Assembly (NCBI GenBank): GCA_963820545.1
Contig: CAWGAJ010000001.1
Span: 2,712,599 to 2,776,598, forward strand
Source: CAWGAJ01 sp963820545
GTDB taxonomy: Bacteria; Planctomycetota; Planctomycetia; Pirellulales; Thermoguttaceae
Direction: 5' to 3'
DNA length: 64,000 bases
How positions within the stretch are numbered: the first letter of the stretch is position 1; every line of letters starts with the position of its first letter. Below are positions 28,713 to 37,761 of the stretch, piece after piece. The translations under genes were made by a program, and so were the position numbers. The notes beneath the pieces are model-generated. The model was not told the DNA's origin, searched no databases, and was given only the letters and a program-made list of their open reading frames with translations.

Positions 28713-30527
28713 ATGCGAAGCGAGGAACCGGCAAAAATCAGAATAGGGCGTGCTCTGAACCTTCAGCGTGCAGTACGTTTGGTCTGGGAGAGGCGCCAAG
28801 TTGGACGATGGCCAGTCTGGCCTTGGTGCTTGTACAGGGGGTGCTGCCACTGCTTACGATTTATCTCATAAAGCTGGTAGTCGATGCGGTGACGGCTGGC
28901 TTGACATCTCCCGACAAGGCTGTGGTCTTCGGACGGGCGGCCCTATTCATTGCATTGGCAGGCGCGGTGGCCCTCATCGCCAGTTTCTGCCGCATCCTCA
29001 CGGGGCTTGTCAGCGAAGCACAGGCCCAAGTAGTAACTGACCATCTTTCCGATATTCTCCATGCCAAGTCTGTTGAGGTCGACTTGGCGTACTATGAAAG
29101 CTCGGATTATTATGATGCTCTTCATCGAGCCCAGCAACAAGCCCCCTACCGCCCCGCTCGTATTGTGAATGGGCTATTACAGGTTGGTCAGAGCGGGATT
29201 TCCCTGCTGGCCATGGCTGTCTTGCTGTTCTCGTTCCATTGGGGTGTGGCAGCAATCCTGTTCGCCGCGGTGGTTCCTGGAGTCTTTGTGCGGTTAAGAT
29301 TCGCCAACCGGTTGTATCACTGGCAACGCGAAAGGACTCCGACAGAACGGTGCGCCTGGTACTTTCATTGGCTGCTCGCCACAGACACGCCGGCCAAAGA
29401 AATCCGCTTGTTCAACTTGGGGCCCCTGTTAAAACGTCGCTTTCGTGATTTATGCCAGCAACTTCGCCAAGAAAAATTTAAAATCACGACCCGACGTTCC
29501 GCCATGGAGTTAATGACTCAGACTATCGCCACCCTCGCTGTGTTTGGTTGCTGCGCCTTTATCGCTTACCGGGCGGTGCAGGGTGCCATTACCTTGGGCG
29601 ATCTGGTCATGTATTTCCAGGCATTTCAGCGCGGGCAGGGCTTTCTCCAAGAGACGTTGAGTAGCCTTGCTGGTCTATACGAAGACAACCTGTTCCTCAC
29701 CAATCTATACGAGTTTCTGGATCTGAAGCCCAAAGTCGTCGAACCAGAGCAGCCCACGACCTTTCCCCTCGCCTTACAGGCCGGTATTGTGTTTGACCGT
29801 GTGAGCTTTCATTACAATAGCAACACTAGGAAGGCGATTGACGACCTTACCCTAACCATCCGACCAGGTGAGCACATTGCCTTAGTGGGCGAGAATGGCT
29901 CTGGCAAGACCACCCTGATCAAGTTGTTGTGCCGGTTGTATGATCCGACTGAAGGCACGATCACCGTGGATGGCGTGGACCTGCGCGTTTTCCACCGCGG
30001 CTCTGCGCCGCCAGATCAGCGTCATTTTTCAGGACTACGTCCAATACCACCTGACGGCTCGAGAGAACGTGCGGTTTGGGAATACGGATTTGCCGCCCAA
30101 TGATGAAGGAATTGTTGCCGCGGCGCGCATTTCGGCGCAGATGAGGTAATAACCCGACTGCCCCAAGGTTATGAAACGATTCTGGGCAAGTGGTTTGAAC
30201 GTGGCGAGGAACTAAGCGTTGGCGAGTGGCAAAAGGTGGCCCTGGCCCTGCGCATTTCTCCGATATGCCCCGATCATTGTGCTCGACGAGCCGACCAGTG
30301 CCTTGGACGCTGAGGCTGAATATAAGGTTTTCAAGAATCTCCGCCAACAGACCGAAGGCCGGATAGTTATTCTGATCAGCCACCGCTTCTCCACCGTCCG
30401 AATGGCAGATACCATTTATGTCCTGGATGGTGGAAGGATTATCGAAAGCGGGACCCATGAGAAACTGATGGATCGGGGCGGAATGTATGCGCGACTGTTC
30501 GAAACGCAGGCGCACAACTATAAGTGA
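28713..30527 (+). CDS. ABC exporter, fused permease and ATPase (several frameshifts)
   Basis: A transporter half of about 600 residues, probably exporting the mature peptide. The six-helix membrane domain covers the first ~310 residues. The ATPase has Walker A GENGSGKTT, Q-loop IFQDY, signature LSVGEWQKVALA (Val for the usual Gly), Walker B IIVLDEP and the switch His in LISHRFSTV. No C39 peptidase domain is present. Frame changes are needed near 28790, 29995, 30145 and 30250; pieces on both sides fit the family, so I treat it as one gene. The ATG at 28713 restores the usual N-terminus. Confidence 0.83.
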
Positions 30528-30536
30528 AATTGCATC

Positions 30537-31784
30537 ATGCAGCCGGAAGGGATGATCGCTGACAAGGCTTGGATGATCGGACTACGCCCCGAAACCGAAC
30601 TACTTCTCTGCTGTGCGCGGACTAGTGTCGACCCCGAGTGCTCACAACGAATTCTAATGTTAATCCGGAAAGATCTGGATTGGCCTTTTCTAAAATCAAC
30701 CGCGTGCCGGAATGGGCTTATACCCCTCCTTTATCGTCATCTCAATGAGTTTGGTGCTGAAGTGATTCCTAAGGACACGCTTGATCAGCTAAGAGCCTAC
30801 TTCTACAAGAATGTCTGTCGCAACCTTCTGTTCACTCGTGAGCTCCTCAGACTGCTCAAGCTCTTCGAAGCGCACGGCATTCCTGTCGTTTCTTTTAAGG
30901 GACCGGTGCTGGCGGAATCGGTCTACGGTGACGTTTCGCTCCGGCAGTTTGTAGACTTAGATATCTTGGTCCACAAATCGGACATTTGTAAGGCCAAGGA
31001 CTTGCTCGCCTGTCACGGCTACAATTCTATGGATCCTGAGATCGATGCCAAGATTAGTGAGATTCTTGAATCTGAGATTGACTACCACTTGGCTTTTATA
31101 GGTGATGGGGGGGCCTTGGTTGAGCTTCACTGGAAGATCGAAAGTCATTATCGCTCATTTCCAATCGATTCCGAATGCATCTGGGAACTCCTTGTGCCGA
31201 TACCATTTGCCGGCACGATAGTGCCGGGCTTTCCAAGGGAAATCCTTCTACAGATAGTTTGCGTACACGGGGCCAGACACTACTGGAATCGTCTGAGCTG
31301 GATATGTGATGTGGCCGAACTTGTTCGTGATTCGCAATGCATAAACTGGAGACAGGTCCTGGAGCAGGCCAAGCAGGCGGGCAGCCAGCGTATACTTCTT
31401 CTTGGCCTTTTCTTAGCATGGGATCTTTTGGGAGCTAGGCTGCCGGAGGAGGTCTTCCAAAGGATTCGGGCAGACCCGCTAGTAGCGATTCTTGCTAACG
31501 AGGTATGCAAGCAGCATATTCTGTCGGAGTTCGAAAGCCCGCCGACTTATCTGCAGAGATTGAGTTTCTGGCTCAGGTTAAATGAACGCATACGCGATAA
31601 AATTCTGTTCAGTGTCCACCTTGTTAAATTGTATCTATGGCCTTCCAGAGAAACTGGCCAACCCTTTGCGACATTACCGAAGTGGTTGTCTTTCCCCTAT
31701 TACCTAATCCGGCCGATCCGATTGATCTGGAAGTATGCGATTTATCTGTGGAACGAGTTAGTTAGCGCTATGTTTCACAAATGA
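30537..31784 (+). CDS. Nucleotidyltransferase-family protein (NTP_transf_5 type)
   Basis: A 415-residue protein with the family hallmark SFKGPVLAESVYGDVSLRQFVDLDILV near residues 119-145, shown here only as the family's GD...DLD metal site. Such proteins recur in lasso-peptide and PqqD/HprK-type clusters, where their substrate is unknown; peptide or lipid nucleotidylation has been suggested. A His/Arg-rich middle region (VCVHGARHYWNR) is also typical. The C-terminal ~80 residues are basic and hydrophobic, possibly membrane-associated. It is the last island gene and its end overlaps the actD-actF remnant on the other strand by 17 bases. Confidence 0.85.
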   Translation: MQPEGMIADKAWMIGLRPETELLLCCARTSVDPECSQRILMLIRKDLDWPFLKSTACRNGLIPLLYRHLNEFGAEVIPKDTLDQLRAYFYKNVCRNLLFTRELLRLLKLFEAHGIPVVSFKGPVLAESVYGDVSLRQFVDLDILVHKSDICKAKDLLACHGYNSMDPEIDAKISEILESEIDYHLAFIGDGGALVELHWKIESHYRSFPIDSECIWELLVPIPFAGTIVPGFPREILLQIVCVHGARHYWNRLSWICDVAELVRDSQCINWRQVLEQAKQAGSQRILLLGLFLAWDLLGARLPEEVFQRIRADPLVAILANEVCKQHILSEFESPPTYLQRLSFWLRLNERIRDKILFSVHLVKLYLWPSRETGQPFATLPKWLSFPYYLIRPIRLIWKYAIYLWNELVSAMFHK

Positions 31785-32280
31785 TCCGCACTTTCTGAAA
31801 AACGTCTATGTCAAACGGCGAGTTTGACCAACTGCTGAACGAAGGCGGCAATTTGTCTTTGATGAGACTAGGCATTACGATCCAATAAAGATCGACCCAA
31901 TGCATCACAAGAAGCCAAACAGCCCAAAAGCCCAGCAGCCATTTCTGACGCTTTACGTAACGCGGCAACAGCCCGCAGAAGGGGATCAATAAATTTCCCG
32001 CTACTAAGACTATCGAAATCCACTTCCAATCGCCTGTTTGCCGGACCAAATACCACTCGGTTTCCTCGGGAATGTTGCCGTACCAGATCAGCAAGCACGT
32101 CGGAACACTACCACTATGGGGAAAAGGCAACAAACTGTGCACGTCCCACCTTGTAAAACCTTCGTCGCGCAAAACAGATGCCGCTGCCTTTAGCGACTCC
32201 GGACCGTCGAACTCGGCCAATATGCCGGCCGCCTTGGGCGCTGGTTCAACACTGGATTGCTCGGCGTTATAATCCGTCAT
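31768..32280 (-). pseudogene. actD-actF deletion chimera (alternative complex III remnant)
   Basis: The first ~53 residues match ActD (DUF3341: GILAEFDGPESLKAAA, RWDVHS). From about residue 60 the protein matches the C-terminal part of the membrane subunit ActF (LLIWYGNIPEETEWYL, PRYVKRQKWLLGF, HWVDLYWIVMPSL). The rest of actD, all of actE and most of actF are missing, consistent with an internal deletion of an actA-F operon. The end (from about residue 140) no longer resembles ActF and runs into the nucleotidyltransferase gene. It keeps an open frame but cannot act as either subunit. Confidence 0.8.
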
Positions 32281-32466
32281 ACTATTATTTTTTAATAAAA
32301 TTGAATAAAACAGGACAGATTCGGCTACTTACAAAGAACGATCTTTATTATCTTACTGAACATGCCTACAATTAAGCGTTGGCAGATGGCTACGGGAGAA
32401 TGGAATCATTAAAGAAAAGAATACCGAACTTTCTCGGAAAGTCAAAGGGAAAGCGATCTGGCGGAA

Positions 32467-32925
32467 ATGAAAATGGTCACTTATTGCGGTTTGTATTGTG
32501 GTCTCTGTGCGCGGAAGAATCGCCTTCCCCGAAAAGCGCGAGATCTACAAGAAACCATGCAAAAGGAAGGTTACGAATACTGGGGCGGGGAGATGGCGGG
32601 GTTTAAAGAATTCTGGGATTTTCTCAATGGCTTAGTGGAGTCCGAGTCTAAATGCAGTTGCCGCGAACGAACCTGTGGAGCGCCATTTTGCGAAATCAGG
32701 AAGTGCGCAAGCAAGAAGGGCCTTGCTGTTTGTGTGTGCTGCGAAGAATATCCTTGTAACAGGATACTGGGCTTGGCAAAAGGATACCCAACTCTCTTGG
32801 CTGATGGGCAGCGCAGCAAAGAACTTGGAGTCGATAAGTGGATAAGAGAACAAGAAGAACGGGCCACGACCGGATTTGCTTATGTGGATATTCGCTGCCA
32901 TCCATACGAGATACCCGACAAATAA
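32467..32925 (+). CDS. DUF3795-type cysteine-rich protein
   Basis: A 152-residue protein opening with VTYCGLYCGLCARK, the hallmark of DUF3795, followed by a Cys-rich segment (about residues 63-98, with CSCRERTCGAPFC and CVCCEEYPC) likely to bind zinc. Function is unknown. A second ATG two codons in is possible. Base composition resembles the lipoprotein gene downstream rather than the island. Confidence 0.8.
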   Translation: MKMVTYCGLYCGLCARKNRLPRKARDLQETMQKEGYEYWGGEMAGFKEFWDFLNGLVESESKCSCRERTCGAPFCEIRKCASKKGLAVCVCCEEYPCNRILGLAKGYPTLLADGQRSKELGVDKWIREQEERATTGFAYVDIRCHPYEIPDK

Positions 32926-32991
32926 AATAGCCTTTTAACAAGCCGGGCGCCTGGCACTACCGGCCAGATAAATTGTGCAAAGCTGGAATAA

Positions 32992-33030
32992 AATATTCCG
33001 GCCCTGAAGCAAGTTATATCCCGGAATATT
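32992..33030. terminator. 10-bp inverted repeat after the DUF3795 gene
   Basis: AATATTCCGG (32992-33001) pairs with CCGGAATATT (33021-33030) across 19 bases. No U-tract follows. It may be a terminator-like structure or a dispersed palindrome. The rest of 32926-33231 shows nothing else beyond the hairpin at 33163. Confidence 0.45.
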
Positions 33031-33162
33031 CCTCGCCAATGATCTAAGAGACTCGAAAGAGCGTGTTTTCATCGCTGGAAATAACAGCAATGGCAGTATC
33101 ACGAAATGCTATAACTACGTGAGGTGATTTGGTTATAGTTAGTTGATCGCTCACAGCGAGTA

Positions 33163-33186
33163 TATTACTGAACGGATTCAGTAATA
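33163..33186. promoter_or_regulatory. Perfect 10-bp hairpin in the lipoprotein leader
   Basis: TATTACTGAA and TTCAGTAATA pair around CGGA, 45 bases before the lipoprotein ATG. It could be an operator dyad or an mRNA hairpin. Confidence 0.5.
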
Positions 33187-33231
33187 GACTACACTTTTTT
33201 TCTTGGCAGTTTTTTTATAGGAGGTGTTGCC

Positions 33232-33864
33232 ATGAATAAGTTGCAGAAATCAATGCTGTTGATCTTGGGTATGCTCTGTCCCGTACTGGCCTCGTGCGTG
33301 GATTCGGATAATCCGCTTTCCGATCCGAAACAAGCGACTGTTGATCGCGGCCTGTTGGGCGTTTGGCGGGAACAAACCAAAGACAACGAAGTGTCATATT
33401 ATCACGTGGGGCTAGCGGGCGAAAAATTTCCCGCCGGCATGTTGCGGGTTAAAATCATCAAGCACAATGAAAATGGCGAACTACCTCGACCAGACAACGA
33501 CGATCTGTTGGTTTTTGCCACCACGTTGGAAAACAACCACTACTTGAATCTTACCATCCTAGCACCCGACAAAATCAAAACCATGGGAGAATCCCCATGG
33601 AAACCATCCCTGGCCGAGGCGTATTTTCTTTACAAATATGAACTCCAGGGCGACACATTGGGCATTGCCTGCATGGACCCCGAGCAAAAAGAAGAGGCCA
33701 TTAAGACTGGAAAAATCAAGGGTACTATTGAAGGCGACAAGGTACGGATCACCGACACCATGGAAAACCTCGCCCGCTTTGTCGCCGCAGCCGGCCCGAA
33801 AAAGCTCTTCTTTTCCAAAGACGCCTTGGGCGAAGGCTATGGAATCTTGGAACGGGTAAAGTAA
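33232..33864 (+). CDS. Predicted lipoprotein of unknown function
   Basis: A 210-residue protein with a lipoprotein signal peptide ending in the lipobox LASC (Cys at about residue 22). The mature part is soluble, with GLLGVWREQ near the start, resembling planctomycete lipoproteins with a lipocalin-like opening, but I do not recognise the family. The start is secure: AGGAGG lies at ideal distance from ATG 33232. It is monocistronic, with paired hairpins downstream. Confidence 0.72.
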   Translation: MNKLQKSMLLILGMLCPVLASCVDSDNPLSDPKQATVDRGLLGVWREQTKDNEVSYYHVGLAGEKFPAGMLRVKIIKHNENGELPRPDNDDLLVFATTLENNHYLNLTILAPDKIKTMGESPWKPSLAEAYFLYKYELQGDTLGIACMDPEQKEEAIKTGKIKGTIEGDKVRITDTMENLARFVAAAGPKKLFFSKDALGEGYGILERVK

Positions 33865-33890
33865 AGCTCAAATCTTCGTCGGCTTACTGG

Positions 33891-33981
33891 CACTGGCGTC
33901 TCGCCAGTGCAGCCTAAAAGAACACGGGCAACATGCCCGTGGCACATAGCGTTCTTTCGTTCCCACGTCGGAGCGTGGGAA
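33891..33981. repeat. Three consecutive REP-like palindromes
   Basis: CACTGGCG/CGCCAGTG (33891-33909), CACGGGCA/TGCCCGTG (33923-33941) and TTCCCACG/CGTGGGAA (33960-33981) follow one another. The third is related to the terminator at 45524-45553. Heptamer-like units (TAGGGAC, TGGGCAA, TGGGTAG) follow near 33983-34003. The rest of the gap to 34257 shows only a 12-bp palindrome at 34191-34202. Confidence 0.7.
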
Positions 33982-34257
33982 TTAGGGACTGGGCAATGGG
34001 TAGGTGTTTACAGAGAACAATACTGGCGGGTGGTATGTTAACGATCATCATCGGCATAGGGTAAGTTCGTAAAAATCTAAGAAACGTGGTAACGATAAGA
34101 CGTTAGGTGCTTTATGATTGCCTCTGCCAGGTGATTTCTGGTCGGTGACTAAAAAAAAGACCCAAAATGGACGGATTTGTACTTGATATACAAACTAGTT
34201 TGCGATACAAACTATATTACATTCGCAGTATCAGTTGTTTAGGGCGATGCTCAGGAG

Positions 34258-34438
34258 GGTGTAGCGTCCGTTTAGAGCACTTCTCATTTAAGTGTAGCAG
34301 CGATACATATCAACCTATCGGCGAGCGGCCGGCGTGAGCCGGCTGAGGTTGCATTGGGCACGCTATACACAAATGAGAATCGGGCTAACCTGGCCGCTTG
34401 CGGCCGGTGAATTTTCTAGGGATGCGATACGCTACACC
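34258..34438. repeat. 181-bp element with terminal inverted repeats, MITE-like
   Basis: GGTGTAGCGT (34258-34267) and ACGCTACACC (34429-34438) are perfect inverted ends. Nested inside are TTCTCATTT/AAATGAGAA (34281-34289 and 34371-34379) and a GCCGGC hairpin. No coding potential is evident. It lies just before the membrane protein gene, so it may be a MITE or a structured leader. Confidence 0.55.
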
Positions 34439-34479
34439 ATGATGAGCAGAGCTCTAGTCCATTTCGTTGGAGGTGTCTT

Positions 34480-35238
34480 ATGAGTCACCAAACAGACTCT
34501 CGGTCTTCTGAAAAAAAGAGTGATACGCGGAAAATCAGCAAGTGGGCCCGAACTTATGCCCAGAATCGTAGCCTGGGCATGGTGGTGTTCCAAGTAATTT
34601 ATCTGATCCTCTCTGCGGCCATCGCCGTGCCGTCTTACTTCGGTGGTGTGGCCTATCGCGACGGGCAGTGGTTAATTTTCTTGGTGTGCCTGGCGATCCT
34701 GATCGCCGCCATGGCGACCGTGGTGTATTTCTCTGTGCCAAAATGGGGCGGTAAGCTAATGGAGCGGATCTCCGAGCGGCTTTACGCTGGGGAGGGAAGT
34801 GCCCGACTTGCAACGGCGTGCACTCCCGGCCGTATGTGGGTCTCTGGGTTCCTGTGTGGAATATTCTTATTGTGCGTACTAAGTTCAGTAGTGCTCGGCC
34901 TACTGGGCTTCTTGCCCGAACAATATATGCAGCCGATCTCCGCGATCTACGTTGTCCCGTTTCTGTTAGGGCTCTGGTTGATTCTGCGCCCGACTGCCGG
35001 ACCCATTTTACTGTTATGGCCCGCACTTTACACTCTACATGCGGTCCTGATCCTTGCCGGGATTCCGATCCTCTTTAGCGGCCCTTGGGATTATCTAAAC
35101 ATGCTTATTCCTACATGTGGCTATGGGCTGCTCGTCGGACTGATTGCACATCTCTACAGCCGATTTGCGCTACGCAGGCTTCGCCGCATGTCCCGCGGCA
35201 AGCTTCAAGATGAAGCCTGGGAGGAACCGCAGCCATGA
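34480..35238 (+). CDS. Hypothetical membrane protein paired with a winged-helix regulator
   Basis: A 252-residue protein with six predicted helices after a charged N-terminus of about 30 residues. I do not recognise a named family, but small membrane proteins paired with an HTH_34 regulator are common in bacteria. GGAGGTG precedes ATG 34480. Its stop overlaps the regulator start (ATGA), so the two are translated together. The protein may sense a membrane or envelope state; that is inference. Confidence 0.72.
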   Translation: MSHQTDSRSSEKKSDTRKISKWARTYAQNRSLGMVVFQVIYLILSAAIAVPSYFGGVAYRDGQWLIFLVCLAILIAAMATVVYFSVPKWGGKLMERISERLYAGEGSARLATACTPGRMWVSGFLCGIFLLCVLSSVVLGLLGFLPEQYMQPISAIYVVPFLLGLWLILRPTAGPILLLWPALYTLHAVLILAGIPILFSGPWDYLNMLIPTCGYGLLVGLIAHLYSRFALRRLRRMSRGKLQDEAWEEPQP

Positions 35239-35537
35239 GCGAATTGGATCGCGTCATTCACGAGCCTGTTCGCCTGCGGATCATGGCGATCCTCTCCGGC
35301 GTGGACCGGGCGGATTTTAAGTTCATGCTCTCGACCCTTGGGGTGAGCAAGGGGAACCTCGCCTCGCACATGGACCGTCTGGAGCAGGCAGCCTATGTGA
35401 ATATCCATAAGAGTTTTAACGGAAAAATGCCGCACACGGAGTACTGCCTGACAGACGCCGGCCGGAACGCCTGGTCTAACTATTGGGCCGAGTTAGATCT
35501 CATTCGCGCCAGCCTGCACAGCAGAGCGGATGCTTGA
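35235..35537 (+). CDS. Winged-helix transcriptional regulator (HTH_34 type)
   Basis: A 100-residue DNA-binding protein: IHEPVRLRIMAIL, then the recognition-helix segment GVSKGNLASHMDRLEQAAYV and the wing (HTEYCLTDAGRNAW). It resembles the MarR/ArsR-like PF13601 group. No metal-binding Cys/His set is visible. It probably regulates its own two-gene operon; the AT-rich palindrome at 34191-34202 is a possible site. Confidence 0.83.
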   Translation: MSELDRVIHEPVRLRIMAILSGVDRADFKFMLSTLGVSKGNLASHMDRLEQAAYVNIHKSFNGKMPHTEYCLTDAGRNAWSNYWAELDLIRASLHSRADA

Positions 35538-35620
35538 GGCCACATCTTTAATAAGTTTTGCGTTCCAAGGCAGACATCGGCGAACTCACTCGAGTCGAGC
35601 CTGGGAACATAGAATTGGTA

Positions 35621-37513
35621 TTACATGGCGACTCGTTGCTGAAATGCCACGCTGTATAACCAGAAGCCCGTGTCGCCGATCTCGCGAGAACGGACAATCT
35701 TTCCCTGAAACCAGGCCTTCGCATCTTGAGACGTTTCTAATCCTACTAGAATGTTATCCAAAGAAACCGCGCCTGGGTAAATGAAAGAGATTCCCCCCTG
35801 AGAAATGTCATAAGTCAATGCCCGAAATGAAAAGTTTAATTGCAGGTTCGAGAAGGGATTTTCCAGGTTCACCAAGTGGATGGTGACTATAGTTTTAACC
35901 GCCGTGCGCACATAATTCCTCTTGTCAGCATATTGGCTCTCAATCCTGTGACGGGAAGCTTCCAGGAAGTCCAACGCGCGGTTGGCAACGTATTTCTGTT
36001 TCTCCGAGTAGGCTTCCAGACTGATCAATTCGGTGGGAGCAACCTCGGCGGCAACGGCTGATTTGGGCATGAACATCCGGGAGATCATCTCGGAAACGTC
36101 GGCGGGATATTCCGAGGCGGAATCGAATTCGTCCAAATTGTGCATTCCCCAAAGGAGGATCTCAGAATTTAAGCCGATGGAATCCGTGCCTGGGGCGGGG
36201 AGCGTTTTTAGGACTTCGAGCCCGGCCTCGCTCAAGTCGATGACCGATCCCTCCGCGTCTTCCGGTACTTCTTTTCCCTCGGGCTCCTGAATGATCCTCA
36301 CGATCGGCCGAGTAAAGTTGTGACCGTTGCGGCGGAGCACCCGCGCGATGCTGTTATTACTCAGAACCACGTAACTGCCGATGGGAAAGAGCGAATGCAC
36401 CATCAGCAGGGCGCGTACGACATGTGGATCGAAGTCGCCCACCGCGGTTTGCCGCAGGATACATTCCATGGCCGCATACGGGGTAAGCGGCGGTCGAAAC
36501 GGCCGGGGCGAAGTTAGCGCATTGTAAGCGTCGGCAACGGAGAGGATTTTAGCTATCGGATGAATCCGTTCGCTGATGCGGCCTTGGGGATAACCTCTAC
36601 CATTGGGCCGCTCATGAACCTGGTAACAGATCAACCTTACCTGCGTGGGCACCCCGCACATTTGATCCAACAACTTCACAGTGTGAAGGGGATGCTTCAT
36701 AATCTCGAAATATTCGTCTTCGGTAAGGTGCCGGGAAGCAGCGCGGATTTCCTCTGGAACGAACACCATTCCCCAATCGTGGAGCAATCCCGCCAGGGCA
36801 ATGGTGCGCACGTTTGGGGCATCCATGCCCATCTCCACGCCCATCGCCATGCCCAGGATGGCCATCCCCACGCAATGATCGCTAACCGAACTTTGGCAAA
36901 CGAATTCCAGTTTGGCGGCAATAGTGCTGTCAATATCCGTAGTGATGTCATCGAGATAGTTCGCCGTCAGGCGCACCACATCATTACAATTAATATTTTC
37001 CCCTCTCAGGGCATTATGGATCAGATGATCGACAAAGACGCTGGTCTCCATGTTCCGATTAATTCGGCCTAAATACTTCTCCCGATGATAGTTCTTGCAC
37101 CCCTGGATGGCCATTTTGTTGAGGAGCGCGGATTCGGAATTCACCACAAAGAGAAGACCGGAATCAATAATTTTATCAAGACTTTTTACCACCTCCTCAT
37201 CAAGTTGTGTTTTCTGTGCCGCTTCGTCCGCGGCGCTGCGAATGTTGAGGTTAAAGTAGTCTTCCGGATGCATTTGCACGGAACAGATGTTACGCGCATC
37301 CAACATCTCCTTAAACTTTTTCGTGAAGATCTTTCCCTGGGCCAGCAACAGCGTGCCGTACCCGTCATAAATTGGATATTGAAGGGCGCGGCCCATGATC
37401 AGATTCTGGGTATTGGCCGTGACAAGATTCACCGGAGCAGCGGCGTTATTGGGCGTTTCGCTTGAAGCCGACGCCTCTTTCGCGAGCACTTCTGTGGGAG
37501 TCTCTGTATTCAT
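35621..37513 (-). CDS. HD-GYP domain protein with C-terminal PilZ-like domain
   Basis: A protein of about 630 residues. The centre is an HD-GYP phosphodiesterase: LLHDWGM, HPLHT, HERPNGRGYP and VADAYNALTS carry the HD, His and GYP signatures, so cyclic-di-GMP hydrolysis is expected. The C-terminal ~120 residues resemble a PilZ fold (RNYVRTAVKT, then DISQGGISF), a c-di-GMP receptor module. The N-terminal ~200 residues have no clear family. The ATG at 37513 is preferred over 37579, where the extension is unlike the rest. It may tune exopolysaccharide output, given the cluster at 14-24 kb. Confidence 0.87.
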   Translation of the reverse strand: MNTETPTEVLAKEASASSETPNNAAAPVNLVTANTQNLIMGRALQYPIYDGYGTLLLAQGKIFTKKFKEMLDARNICSVQMHPEDYFNLNIRSAADEAAQKTQLDEEVVKSLDKIIDSGLLFVVNSESALLNKMAIQGCKNYHREKYLGRINRNMETSVFVDHLIHNALRGENINCNDVVRLTANYLDDITTDIDSTIAAKLEFVCQSSVSDHCVGMAILGMAMGVEMGMDAPNVRTIALAGLLHDWGMVFVPEEIRAASRHLTEDEYFEIMKHPLHTVKLLDQMCGVPTQVRLICYQVHERPNGRGYPQGRISERIHPIAKILSVADAYNALTSPRPFRPPLTPYAAMECILRQTAVGDFDPHVVRALLMVHSLFPIGSYVVLSNNSIARVLRRNGHNFTRPIVRIIQEPEGKEVPEDAEGSVIDLSEAGLEVLKTLPAPGTDSIGLNSEILLWGMHNLDEFDSASEYPADVSEMISRMFMPKSAVAAEVAPTELISLEAYSEKQKYVANRALDFLEASRHRIESQYADKRNYVRTAVKTIVTIHLVNLENPFSNLQLNFSFRALTYDISQGGISFIYPGAVSLDNILVGLETSQDAKAWFQGKIVRSREIGDTGFWLYSVAFQQRVAM

Positions 37514-37761
37514 CGGGGCAATCTTGCCTTCACCCAGCAAGTGGAAGATGCATCTCTGATGCGAACGAATGGTCCTCAAAAAACATAGGTTGAGAATAAA
37601 TATACAGAGTCAGAATAAAACTTAATTAGCAGTGATTTAGTGCGGTTTGTGCCATCGTGCATCAACTCTGAAACAGTTTTCTCGATGGCAAACTTTACCG
37701 ATTTTCTGAGTTGTGCGGAAAGTATCGATCTTTCCAGGCAAATCCCGCCCGATACACAAAT

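Noticed and set aside
30537..31784. Lasso-peptide cluster assignment
   Set aside because: The nucleotidyltransferase, kinase and PqqD also occur in lasso clusters, but no asparagine-synthetase-like cyclase or transglutaminase-like protease is present.
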